Both the position numbers and the translations under genes were made by a program. From an uncultured Prevotella sp. (GTDB lineage Bacteria > Bacteroidota > Bacteroidia > Bacteroidales > Bacteroidaceae), in assembly GCA_944321295.1 (NCBI GenBank), contig CALUKU010000005.1, positions 1-64,000 on the forward strand: a stretch of 64,000 nucleotides of DNA, read 5' to 3'. The notes beneath the pieces are model-generated. The model saw only the letters and a program-made list of their open reading frames with translations, searched no databases and was not told the DNA's origin. Position 1 is the stretch's first letter. The number at the start of each line of letters is the position of its first letter. Shown in pieces: positions 9,317 to 16,901 of this stretch.

Positions 9317-9407
9317 GCCTTTTCGGGGTGGAAGCGTTGCTGCTGTATGTGAAAATGCAACTAATTTAACTTTTTACGTTATATTTTGAAAAATATTCGG
9401 GTAAATG

Positions 9408-9439
9408 TTTGCAGGTATGTAAGATATTCCTTATATTTG
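9408..9439 (+). promoter_or_regulatory. Promoter of candidate small RNA
   Basis: TTTG (9408-9411), 20-nt spacer and TATATTTG (9432-9439) form a full Bacteroidota promoter, yet no open reading frame of useful length follows before the terminator at 9561. Confidence 0.75.
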
Positions 9440-9445
9440 CCATCG

Positions 9446-9597
9446 TAAGAGTTTAGGAAACATACAAATAGGGATTTAGGTCTGCGTGGTTGATTGTCGG
9501 CTCGTGAGTGGTTAGTACACCAGTTTGTTGGCCATGCAGACAATTTAGTTTCACATGTCCGCCTGCCTGCCGTGAGAACGGCGGGCAGGCTTTGTTT
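9446..9597 (+). ncRNA. Candidate structured small RNA (~150 nt)
   Basis: The segment runs from a near-consensus promoter to a 13-bp GC-rich terminator hairpin and T-rich tail, with only 4- to 6-codon ORFs inside. It contains a long stem, GTCTGCGTGG (9480-9489) with CCATGCAGAC (9532-9541, one G-U), and a possible flanking pair GAAAC/GTTTC (about 9458/9549). The stem-with-loop architecture could suit a 6S-type RNA or a trans-acting sRNA. I do not recognise tmRNA, RNase P, SRP or riboswitch signatures. Boundaries are inferred from promoter and terminator; the identity is open. Confidence 0.6.
9561..9597 (+). terminator. Terminator of candidate small RNA
   Basis: GCCTGCCTGCCGT (9561-9573) pairs with ACGGCGGGCAGGC (9578-9590) around a GAGA loop, then TTTGTTTT. 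Confidence 0.88.
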
Positions 9598-9769
9598 TGC
9601 GGCCTTGCCGTGTGTCAAGGCGTAAGTGTTACAGGCGTTTTGGTTGTCAATGTGTCACGGCGCGAATGTCGGCCGCGGCGGGCGGAATAGGATTTCGCGC
9701 CCGCCCGAATGACATCCCGACATTGCAAAGCCGTGCCTGCCGGCAGCCGTCGGCGGCCCTCTTGGCGGC
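9598..9769. other. Gene-free spacer with nested GC-rich hairpin
   Basis: No gene is seen. AATGTCGG (9665-9672) and CCGACATT (9717-9724) enclose an inner GGCGGGCG/CGCCCGCC pair (9677-9684/9698-9705). No T tract follows on either strand, so I do not call it a terminator. Confidence 0.5.
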
Positions 9770-9879
9770 GGGAGCTAAGCTTTCGGCCGTCGGGAGCTAT
9801 GCTTTTGCGTGCCGGGGGCTTAGCCCTTGACGGCCGAAAGCTTAGCTTTTGCCAATCGGGAGCTTAGCTCCCGGCGGCC
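9770..9879. repeat. 22-nt hairpin repeat array, five units
   Basis: Five contiguous units of exactly 22 nt start at 9770, 9792, 9814, 9836 and 9858. Each has a 5-nt arm, a 3-nt loop, a complementary 5-nt arm and about 8-9 nt of spacer. The arms differ between units but stay paired: GGAGC/GCTTT (G-U), GGGGC/GCCCT, AAAGC/GCTTT, GGAGC/GCTCC. The same family recurs at 21217, 28916, 37944, 51556 and 60718. Confidence 0.85.
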
Positions 9880-9902
9880 GCGGGGCGGCATTTTATTGCA
9901 CA

Positions 9903-9957
9903 AAAAACGGCGTGCAGCCGTAACGCACTTTGCTTCAGTGGGTTACGGCTGCACGCC
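9903..9957 (-). terminator. Terminator of TonB-dependent receptor gene
   Basis: A 16-bp perfect stem (9909-9924/9942-9957) with an inner CACT/AGTG pair is followed on the minus strand by six T (9903-9908). It lies about 130 nt past the receptor stop. Confidence 0.85.
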
Positions 9958-10086
9958 CGTGGCCGGCGTATTCCGGCCGAAATTGTTCATGGAAAATTCT
10001 GCGCCATTCTGGGGCGCTTGTCTTAAGTCAATGTGTAAGCGTTTTGCCTGAAAGCGTGACGCCGTGTCACGCCCCGCGCCGCGCCG

Positions 10087-12600
10087 TCACAGGCTCAGGC
10101 GCAGGTCTACGCCCGCCTGTATGGGGTTGCCCTTTTGGGCGAACCAGCGTTCGCTGCCCGTGGCCGAACTGCTGAAGGCGAAGGTGGCGTAGCTCGTGTC
10201 GGTAAGGTTGCGGCACCAGATCCTCACCTCCATGAGGCCCGTCTGCACGCCGGCGTGGAGGCCCAGGAGGGCGTAGAAGGGCTGGCTCACGGTGTTGGCC
10301 TCGTCCCAGTAGGTGCGGCCTTGGGCGGTCACGTCGGCGCCGAAGAGCAGCGCCGCGGCGCCCGTGCGGCCCAGCGGCAGGCGCAGGTCGGCGCGCGCGC
10401 TGAGGGTGTGGCGTGGCACGTAGGGCACGCTCTTGCCGGCGTAGTCGATGGTCGTGGCTGTCGTGCCGTCGGCGTCAGCCGTGCCCGCGGTGTCGGTGTA
10501 GCGTGTGAACACGGCCGAGGTGAAGGCGTAGGTGGCCGCCCACGACAGGCGGTTGTCCCAGGCGCGGCCGCGCACTGCCGCCTCTACGCCGAGGCTGCGG
10601 CTGCGCCCGGCGTTGACCATCATGCGGCCGAAGCCGTAGCCCTCGGCCATGACGGATAGCTGCTGGTTGCGTATGAGCATGCAGTAGGCGGCCAGGTCGG
10701 CGTGCACCATGCCGCCGAAGAGGTTGAGGTGCGAGCCTATCTCGTAGTTCCAGCTCACCTCGGGCTTGTAGCTTATCGTGCGGTTGATGCGCTCGTAGTC
10801 GTCGGCCGTGTGCTCTATGTCGGTAGTCTGGCCGTCCTGCCCGTTGCCGCCGCCCGTCGTGCCGCCGGCGCCGGGCATGCCTATCGAGGGACGCGAGGCG
10901 GTCAGCTCGGCCTGCAGGATGTCAGAGAACATCTGTATGTTGTAGCCCCCGGCGCGGTAGCCCTTGCTCACGGTGGCGTAGACGGTGCTCCCGCCGCCGT
11001 CGACGTCGAGGCTCAGGCCTATCTTGGGCAGCAGTTGGCTGTATGAGGAGTGCGTCCCCCCGTCGAGCGCCGAGCGCACTGCCTGCTCGGCCGTGGCACC
11101 CATCACGGTGGCGGCTACGGTCATCTTGGCGCCCGTGTCGTAGCCCACGCTCACGCGGCTGTAGTCGTAGCGCAGGCCGAGGGTGGCCGTCAGGCGTGAC
11201 GCCAGCCTTAGGTTCGACTCGTGGTAGACGCCGATGTTGGCCTGCGGCGTGCGGAACGTGGCCGGCACGTCCATCCGTGCCGTGGCGCTTACGCCGCCCG
11301 CCTGGCTTATCACGGCCTCGGCGGCGGCCTGCGGCATGCCCGTCGCGGTCATGGCCTGCAGTATGCTTTGGTATATCGAGCTGCTTATGGCCGAGGCTAT
11401 GGGCTGCGTGAAGCCGTCGTCGAAGTAGACGGGCGCGTCGGTCCTGAGCCACTGGTACGAGCCGTATACTCCCGTCGTGTGGCGCCAGCGGCCGCCTTGG
11501 TCGCTCTTAAGGGTCAGCTCCTGCGTCACGGCGTTCATCAGCTGGCGCTGCTCCAGGTGCATGTAGTCGGTCGGCAGGTAGTCTTGGTCCATGCGCATGC
11601 AGTCGTCCAGCAGCTGGTAGCTCGTCTGCGAGCCCAGCGTCAGGCCGTCTGTGCGGTAGGTCAGGCCGAGGCCCGTGTTGAGCATGTTGCGCCGGTAGGT
11701 GTTGTCGCGGTTGTTGGCCGGGTCGGCTATGGTTCGCGTTTGGGTGTCGAGCAGTCCGTAGGCGAAGGCCGCCTGGCGGGTGTACTGGTAGTCGGCGGTC
11801 ACGTCCACCGACAGCCGGGCCGTCGGGCGTAGCGACAGGCGCGCCTTGGCTCCGGCCTCGTCGGCGGCGTCGGCGCGTCGGCCGGTCGTCGCGTTGGTGA
11901 AGAAACCATTCTGCCCGCTGTAGAAGGCGCCTATCATGTAGGCCGCCCCGTCGCCCGCCCGTCCGTAGTGGGCCGCCTCGGCCTCGCGCGTCAGGCCGGT
12001 GCCTATGCCCAGGCGGATGTCCGTGCCCCGGTGGGTGAAAGGGTTCTTGGTGTACAGGCGCACTATGCCGCCCTCGGTGTTCATGCCGTAGAGCGTGCCC
12101 TGCGGCCCTCGCAGCACGTCGATGCGCTCGGTCTGGTAAACGTGGAAGTTGTACGAGTTCTTGCTTACGAGCGGTATGCCGTCGACGTAGACGCCTACGG
12201 CCGGGTTGTTGACGCGCGACCCTATGCCCCTGACATACACCGACGACGTAAGGCGCGAGCCGTAGGCCGGCATCACCAGCGACGGCACGTAGGCCGCCAG
12301 GTCTTGCAGGCCGCGGCTGCCGGGCACGTCGATGTCGCGTCCGGCCAGCACCGTAGAGCTTAGCGGCTGCCGCCTCAGGGCGAGCACCTCCTTGGGTTGC
12401 GACACGACGACTACCTCGTCGAGGTCGTACACGCGTGACGTGTCGACGGCCTCGGCGCCGCCCGGCGCAGCAGCGCCGTCGGCCTTCGCCGTGCGGCAAG
12501 GCGTCTGATTAAACACTGTGTGGTTGTCGGCCATGGCCTGCGTTGCCGCCATGAGCAACGCCGCGGCCGGCACGGCTATGTGGTAAAACTTTTTTCTCAC
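10087..12600 (-). CDS. TonB-dependent outer membrane receptor
   Basis: This gated beta-barrel would import a large ligand across the outer membrane using TonB energy. The GTG at 12600 is chosen as start because it directly precedes a signal peptide (VRKKFYHIAVPAAALLMAA, cleavage near AMA) and because a promoter lies just upstream; an ATG at 12699 would precede the promoter. After the signal comes a TonB-box-like DLDEVVVVS, a plug domain with VYVRGIGSR and IDVLRGPQGTLYGMN, then the barrel. There is no SusD partner, no carboxypeptidase-like N-terminal domain and no cobalamin riboswitch, so it resembles siderophore or small-ligand receptors more than SusC. The length of about 837 residues is normal. 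The ligand is unknown. Confidence 0.92.
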   Translation of the reverse strand: MRKKFYHIAVPAAALLMAATQAMADNHTVFNQTPCRTAKADGAAAPGGAEAVDTSRVYDLDEVVVVSQPKEVLALRRQPLSSTVLAGRDIDVPGSRGLQDLAAYVPSLVMPAYGSRLTSSVYVRGIGSRVNNPAVGVYVDGIPLVSKNSYNFHVYQTERIDVLRGPQGTLYGMNTEGGIVRLYTKNPFTHRGTDIRLGIGTGLTREAEAAHYGRAGDGAAYMIGAFYSGQNGFFTNATTGRRADAADEAGAKARLSLRPTARLSVDVTADYQYTRQAAFAYGLLDTQTRTIADPANNRDNTYRRNMLNTGLGLTYRTDGLTLGSQTSYQLLDDCMRMDQDYLPTDYMHLEQRQLMNAVTQELTLKSDQGGRWRHTTGVYGSYQWLRTDAPVYFDDGFTQPIASAISSSIYQSILQAMTATGMPQAAAEAVISQAGGVSATARMDVPATFRTPQANIGVYHESNLRLASRLTATLGLRYDYSRVSVGYDTGAKMTVAATVMGATAEQAVRSALDGGTHSSYSQLLPKIGLSLDVDGGGSTVYATVSKGYRAGGYNIQMFSDILQAELTASRPSIGMPGAGGTTGGGNGQDGQTTDIEHTADDYERINRTISYKPEVSWNYEIGSHLNLFGGMVHADLAAYCMLIRNQQLSVMAEGYGFGRMMVNAGRSRSLGVEAAVRGRAWDNRLSWAATYAFTSAVFTRYTDTAGTADADGTTATTIDYAGKSVPYVPRHTLSARADLRLPLGRTGAAALLFGADVTAQGRTYWDEANTVSQPFYALLGLHAGVQTGLMEVRIWCRNLTDTSYATFAFSSSATGSERWFAQKGNPIQAGVDLRLSL

Positions 12601-12627
12601 CTTTGCTCCAGTTAAATTTACAGGGTG

Positions 12628-12659
12628 CAAAGGTAGCAATAATGGCCCACACGGGCAAT
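12628..12659 (-). promoter_or_regulatory. Promoter of TonB-dependent receptor
   Basis: On the minus strand TACCTTTG (12628-12635) with ATTG (12656-12659, one mismatch to TTTG) 20 nt upstream, lying in the gap after the zinc-ribbon gene; leader about 20 nt to GTG 12600. Confidence 0.65.
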
Positions 12660-12677
12660 CGTCATTTGTTATGATTT

Positions 12678-13691
12678 TCACTCGTTGACGGCGCCGCACG
12701 CCGGGCAGCGCCCCTTATGCCTCATCGGCGCGCCGCAGCGGCCGCAGGCGTAGGCCCGGCGGAAGCGCCTCATGTAGGTGCGCAGGGCGTAGACGGCGTA
12801 GGCGGCGAAGAGCGCGTAGCCCACGTAGTAGAGCGTAGTCAGGCTGAACACGATGTAGTTGACGGCGCAGACGCAGGCCAGGCCGCACATGTAGAGCAGC
12901 GCCTCGCCCCGCGGCAGCATGCCCCTCACGACGTCGGCCGTGGCCAGGCCGATGATGAACATCGCCCACACTGACACGAGGAAGACGCTCAGTATGGGGC
13001 TTACGATGAACGGGTTGAGCGTGGGGTGGAAGTAGAAGTGCTCCCAGGCCTCGGGGGCGAAGGTCTGTATGCTGGCGTACAGCGTGGCGCAGGCGGCCAC
13101 GGTGAGGGCAAGCAGCGTGGGATAGAACGTGGGGATGTCGTTGAAGTGCACTATCTTGGCGTTCCGGCGGAAGATGGTGCGCAGCAGGTAGGCCACGGCG
13201 ATGACGCTGATGACGATGAGCGACACCAGCAGGTGGGTGTCGGAGAACGTTGATATGAACTGCGATATGGGGTCGGCCGGCACGCAGGCGTCGAGCAGCG
13301 TGCCCTCGTGGGTCCAGCCGAAGGTGCTCTGGTCGCGGGCCACCTGCACCCACACCGTGTCCTCCCTGTCGGCGGGCATTATCCTTATGTCGGCCACGGC
13401 TATGTGGTCGTGGCGGTAAACGGTTACCGTGTCGGTGGCGAGGCCGCCCATCGTCTCCTCGGGCTGCTGCCTCACGAGGCGCAGCGAGTCGGCTTTCACA
13501 ATGAAGTTGTAGTTCGTCGTGTAGTGGTGCTCCCGCCCGAAGGCTATCGAGTCTATCTGCTCCTGCGTCAGCGAGTCGGCCGCGGCCGCAGGGGCCGCCG
13601 TCCTGCCGCCGCATGAGCACAACGCCGCCGTCGCCACTGCTATCAGCGCGGCGACGGCCGTGAGCCGTGTCTTGAGTTTAGTGGTCAGCAT
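12678..13691 (-). CDS. Membrane protein with C-terminal zinc ribbon
   Basis: The 337-residue protein begins with a lipoprotein-like signal (TAALCSCGG, candidate lipobox Cys near residue 26-28), followed by an extracytoplasmic segment of about 115 residues. Several hydrophobic helices follow (about 153-172, 190-210, 230-250, 262-285, 288-305), and the tail is cytoplasmic with a four-cysteine zinc ribbon, CGRCGAP...CPACG. The combination is seen in Bacteroidota proteins without known function, and I assign none. Its ATG overlaps the 3' end of the U32 gene by 14 nt, so the two are likely translationally coupled. Confidence 0.82.
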   Translation of the reverse strand: MLTTKLKTRLTAVAALIAVATAALCSCGGRTAAPAAAADSLTQEQIDSIAFGREHHYTTNYNFIVKADSLRLVRQQPEETMGGLATDTVTVYRHDHIAVADIRIMPADREDTVWVQVARDQSTFGWTHEGTLLDACVPADPISQFISTFSDTHLLVSLIVISVIAVAYLLRTIFRRNAKIVHFNDIPTFYPTLLALTVAACATLYASIQTFAPEAWEHFYFHPTLNPFIVSPILSVFLVSVWAMFIIGLATADVVRGMLPRGEALLYMCGLACVCAVNYIVFSLTTLYYVGYALFAAYAVYALRTYMRRFRRAYACGRCGAPMRHKGRCPACGAVNE

Positions 13692-15672
13692 ATATTTCCA
13701 TCTCGCATTTGTCGCAGTTGAAGCGCAGGCCGAACCTGCGCCCGTCGGCCAGCCTCAGGTAGAGCGGCCCGCGCCACGCGCCCTCCTGCCGCTCCCTGCG
13801 CAGGCAGCGGCCTAAGGATCGGCGCAGGCAGTGGCGGCAGCGCATCAGCGGCGTGCCGGCGCTCTCGGTTATCTCGTAGGCGGGCGGCTGCCCGCATATC
13901 CCGTCGTCTTCATACAGCCGGCGCGCAAGGCCGTTGGCGATGTTCAGCTGGCGGCTCTCTTCGGCCACGGCGGTTGCCATGGCGCGTGCCGTGGCCGGGT
14001 CGCCGTAGTCCGCGCGGCCGCCGCGCCGCTTCAGGGCGGCGGCCTGCAGGGCTTCCTCGAGCGAGGCGGCGGCGTCGCGCCTCATGGCCGACAGCACGCT
14101 CGAGGGCACGAATAGGTTCATGTCTTCAGGCTCGAGGCTCACCTTGAGGCAGTCGAAGGGCGTGTTGCCGAGCTTGCCCAGCTGGCGGGCTATGTTGTCC
14201 CCCTGCGGCTTTTGGGCGGCCTGCCGCTCGGCGGGGGCGTAGGACTCGGCGCTCACGGGGCCGTCGGCCGTCTGCGCGGTCATCGTCAGGCGGAAGCCGC
14301 CCGGCGCCTCGGCCAGCGTCATGCCGACGCCTATCTTCCTTACGGCGCTCTGCCCGGCCAGCGTGTCGCTGAAGGCCTTGTCGTAGTTACGGTAGAGCGT
14401 GGTGCCGCGGGTGAGGGCGGCCGGCATTTTCAGCGGGTATATCTTGTTGCCCTCGGCGCGGTTCACGCGGAAGCCCTCAAGCTCGTGGCGGGCGTTGACG
14501 AAGCACAGGCCGTCGCCGTTGGCGAAGGCCGCCGTGCCGGCCACGGTCAGCGCCGCGCCCTTGATGTCTTTCACCTTGCCCACGCGCTCGCCGCGGGCCT
14601 TCGGCGTGTCGAACGACGTTATGTCGTCCTTCGGCCACAGGCCGTGGCCCGGCCGGGCGTGTCCGCCGTCGGGGGCGGTGGCGCGCGGCCCGCTGTCGGC
14701 CGTCAGGAAGTAGTCTGTGAAGCCGCGGTTGAACGTCTTGTCTACGTTCGGCTTGAACGTGTATGTGCAGCGTCCCCACGACGCGCGGCGGTAGCGGTCG
14801 GGGTGGCGCCTTATCATCTCGTCGAGGCGCAGGCTGTAGGCGGCCGTCACGTTCTTGACGTAGGCCGCGTCTTTGAGCCTTCCCTCAATCTTGAACGACG
14901 TCACTCCGGCCTCGGCCATCTGCTCCAGGTGGTCTATGCGGCACATGTCCTTGAGCGACAGCAGGTGGCGGTCGGCCGCGAGAACGTTGCCCGCGGCGTC
15001 TTCAAGGCTGAACTTCAGTCGGCAGAACTGCGCGCACTCGCCCCTGTTGGCGCTGCGCCCGAAGCAGTGTTGCGAGGCGTAGCACTGGCCGGAGAAGCTG
15101 ACGCACAGCGCACCGTGGACAAAGGCCTCAAGCTCTACGGCCGGCACCTTTGCGTGCACGGCGGCTATCTCGCCGAGCGACAGCTCGCGGGCCAGCACCA
15201 CGCGGCTGAAGCCGTGGGCCGCCAGCCACGCCGCCTTTTCGGGCGTGCGGTTGTCGGTCTGCGTGCTGGCGTGCAGCTCAATCGGCGGCAGTGGCGCCTT
15301 CAGCAGTGCCATGTCCTGCACGAGTATGGCGTCGGCGCCTGCCTCGTAGAGGCTGTTCACCGTGCGCACGGTGTCGTCAAGCTCGTTGTCGTATATTATG
15401 GTGTTCACCGTCACGTACACTCGGGCGCCGTAGGTGTGGGCGTAGCGGCATAGTTCGGCGATGTCGGCCACGGGGTTTCCCGCCGCCTGGCGCGCCCCGA
15501 AGCGCTCGGCGCCTATGTACACGGCGTCGGCGCCGTGGTCGATCGCCGCCTTGCCGCACTCTAAGTCCTTTGCCGGTGCCAGCAGTTCCAGCGCGCGCGG
15601 GCCGCCTTCGCCTCGGCCGCCGTCGTGGGCGCCGTGTGCTGCGGCGTGGTTGTAGGTGTTGTCGTGGTTCAT
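13678..15672 (-). CDS. U32 peptidase family protein (RlhA-like)
   Basis: The N-terminal half carries the U32 barrel signature LELLAPAKDLECG...GADAVYIG (residues 28-53), HASTQTDNRT (about 135-145), and the four-cysteine cluster CVSFSGQCYASQHCFGRSAN...CAQFC (about 190-215) that binds an iron-sulfur cluster in this family. Relatives such as RlhA, TrhP and UbiU/V perform hydroxylation of rRNA, tRNA or ubiquinone, so RNA hydroxylation is more likely than proteolysis. The length of 664 residues and a C-terminal extension ending in two CxxC-like pairs resemble RlhA. The first 24 residues are His/Gly-rich and may be untranslated or dispensable. It follows metA by 72 nt and overlaps the zinc-ribbon gene. 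Confidence 0.88.
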   Translation of the reverse strand: MNHDNTYNHAAAHGAHDGGRGEGGPRALELLAPAKDLECGKAAIDHGADAVYIGAERFGARQAAGNPVADIAELCRYAHTYGARVYVTVNTIIYDNELDDTVRTVNSLYEAGADAILVQDMALLKAPLPPIELHASTQTDNRTPEKAAWLAAHGFSRVVLARELSLGEIAAVHAKVPAVELEAFVHGALCVSFSGQCYASQHCFGRSANRGECAQFCRLKFSLEDAAGNVLAADRHLLSLKDMCRIDHLEQMAEAGVTSFKIEGRLKDAAYVKNVTAAYSLRLDEMIRRHPDRYRRASWGRCTYTFKPNVDKTFNRGFTDYFLTADSGPRATAPDGGHARPGHGLWPKDDITSFDTPKARGERVGKVKDIKGAALTVAGTAAFANGDGLCFVNARHELEGFRVNRAEGNKIYPLKMPAALTRGTTLYRNYDKAFSDTLAGQSAVRKIGVGMTLAEAPGGFRLTMTAQTADGPVSAESYAPAERQAAQKPQGDNIARQLGKLGNTPFDCLKVSLEPEDMNLFVPSSVLSAMRRDAAASLEEALQAAALKRRGGRADYGDPATARAMATAVAEESRQLNIANGLARRLYEDDGICGQPPAYEITESAGTPLMRCRHCLRRSLGRCLRRERQEGAWRGPLYLRLADGRRFGLRFNCDKCEMEIYADH

Positions 15673-15744
15673 GTTTGCAGGGTGTGTGGCAGGCCGCGCC
15701 CGAGCGCGGGGCGGCCGTCATGGGCGGGCGCGGTAGCCCGCCGC

Positions 15745-16662
15745 TTACTCAATCTTGTCTATGTCGTAAGGCGTTTCTTGGTAAACGTAGTAGTTAATCC
15801 AGTTGTTGAACAGCAGGTTGGCGTGCGCCCGCCATGTGACGACCGGCCTGCGCGAGGGGTCGTCGCCCTCGTAGTAGTTGACGGGCATGTCCACGTCGTC
15901 GCGCTTGCCTAAGTCGCGCCTGTACTCCTTGTCGAGCGTATCGGCCGAGTACTCTAAGTGCCCGGTGATGAAGAACTCGCGTCCGCCGCGCGCCATGACC
16001 ATGCCCACGCCGCTCTCGGGCGACTCCACGGCCAGCGTCAGGCGGTCGTCGGCCGCGATGTCGGCGCGTCTTATCTCGGTGTGGCGGCTCTGCGGCATGT
16101 AGAAGAAGTCGTCGAAGCCGCGGAAGATGGGCAGCAGCGGCTGCGTGACGTGCTGCCTGAATATGCCGAACATCTTGCGCTCGAGCGGGTATTTGGGTAT
16201 GCCGTAGTGGTAGTAAAGCCCCGCCTGCGCCGCCCAGCAGATGTAGAGCGTACTGGTGACGTGGGTCTTAGCCCACTCGAAAATGCGCGTCACTTCGTCC
16301 CAGTAGCCTACTTCCTCGTAGGGCAGGTGCTCCACGGGCGCTCCGGTTATTATCATTCCGTCGAACTTGCGGGCGGCCAGCTCGTCGAAGTCCTTATAGA
16401 ACATCATCATGTGCTCTATCGGCGTGTTCTTCGGCGTGTGGCTCTTCAGCTTCATGAAGGTGACGTCCATCTGCAGCGGAGTGTTCGACAGCAGCCTGAT
16501 GAGGTCTGTTTCAGTGGTTATCTTGAGCGGCATGAGGTTTAGTATGACTATCCTCAGCGGCCTTATGTCCTGTGCGTGCGCCCTCGAAGTGTCCATCACG
16601 AAGATGTTCTCGCGCTTGAGCGCGTCGATGGCGGGCAGTCTGTCGGGTATTCTTAAAGGCAT
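15745..16662 (-). CDS. metA: MetA-type homoserine O-acyltransferase
   Basis: It activates homoserine for methionine synthesis. ATG 16662 gives the usual MPLRIPDRLPAI start and a 305-residue protein; the 30 codons upstream are not family sequence. The catalytic Cys142 (LYICWAAQAG), His235 and Glu237 (GHLEYS) fall on the family numbering. Residue 111 is Glu (GAPVEHLPYEEV), where the E. coli succinyl-CoA enzyme has Gly. In characterised MetA proteins Glu111 goes with acetyl-CoA use, so the product is predicted to be O-acetylhomoserine. A -7 box TAACTTTG lies at 16698-16705 (minus). No SAM riboswitch is visible. Confidence 0.94.
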   Translation of the reverse strand: MPLRIPDRLPAIDALKRENIFVMDTSRAHAQDIRPLRIVILNLMPLKITTETDLIRLLSNTPLQMDVTFMKLKSHTPKNTPIEHMMMFYKDFDELAARKFDGMIITGAPVEHLPYEEVGYWDEVTRIFEWAKTHVTSTLYICWAAQAGLYYHYGIPKYPLERKMFGIFRQHVTQPLLPIFRGFDDFFYMPQSRHTEIRRADIAADDRLTLAVESPESGVGMVMARGGREFFITGHLEYSADTLDKEYRRDLGKRDDVDMPVNYYEGDDPSRRPVVTWRAHANLLFNNWINYYVYQETPYDIDKIE

Positions 16663-16697
16663 TTCTCTGTGTTTCCTTTCTCTTCTTAAGTGTTTGG

Positions 16698-16705
16698 CAA
16701 AGTTA
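16698..16705 (-). promoter_or_regulatory. -7 box upstream of metA
   Basis: TAACTTTG on the minus strand, 35 nt before the ATG; no clear TTTG partner at -33. Confidence 0.5.
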
Positions 16706-16767
16706 CATAAAAAATATTGATTTGCCACGTCCGGTGCCGAAAAACCTTGCATTGTGTAATCATAACG

Positions 16768-16816
16768 GCATGCTTACGCACGCCGGGATGAGTGTTCCCC
16801 GTGTGCGTAAGCATGC
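16768..16816. repeat. Perfect 14-bp inverted repeat
   Basis: GCATGCTTACGCAC (16768-16781) and its exact complement (16803-16816) flank 21 nt that hold a second small GGG/CCC pairing. There is no T tract. Only one copy was noticed. Confidence 0.6.
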
Positions 16817-16849
16817 GTTTAGGAAAGTGTGCGGAGCTTTGCCGCCGGT

Positions 16850-16891
16850 CAAAATAAAACACCCGCACGGCCGGCGGGCTGTACGGGTGTT
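16850..16891 (-). terminator. Terminator of M13 peptidase gene
   Basis: AACACCCG (16858-16865) pairs with CGGGTGTT (16884-16891), GC-rich inner pairing, and TTTATTTT follows on the minus strand; it begins 11 nt past the stop. Confidence 0.75.
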
Positions 16892-16901
16892 GTCGTGTGG
16901 C

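Noticed and set aside
9480-9541. tRNA in the structured region
   Set aside because: No T-arm GGTTCRA consensus or acceptor stem could be fitted.
9770-9879. 22-nt arrays as CRISPR
   Set aside because: Units are contiguous and degenerate with no unique spacers of constant length, and no cas genes are present.
9508-10051. Short open frames of 60-80 codons
   Set aside because: They run through the terminator, hairpins and 22-nt repeats; no start context or conserved composition.
14212-15453. 413-codon open frame on the plus strand
   Set aside because: It is antisense to the U32 gene in GC-rich sequence; the Arg/Ala/His/Val-rich composition and lack of any motif mark it as a shadow of the real gene.
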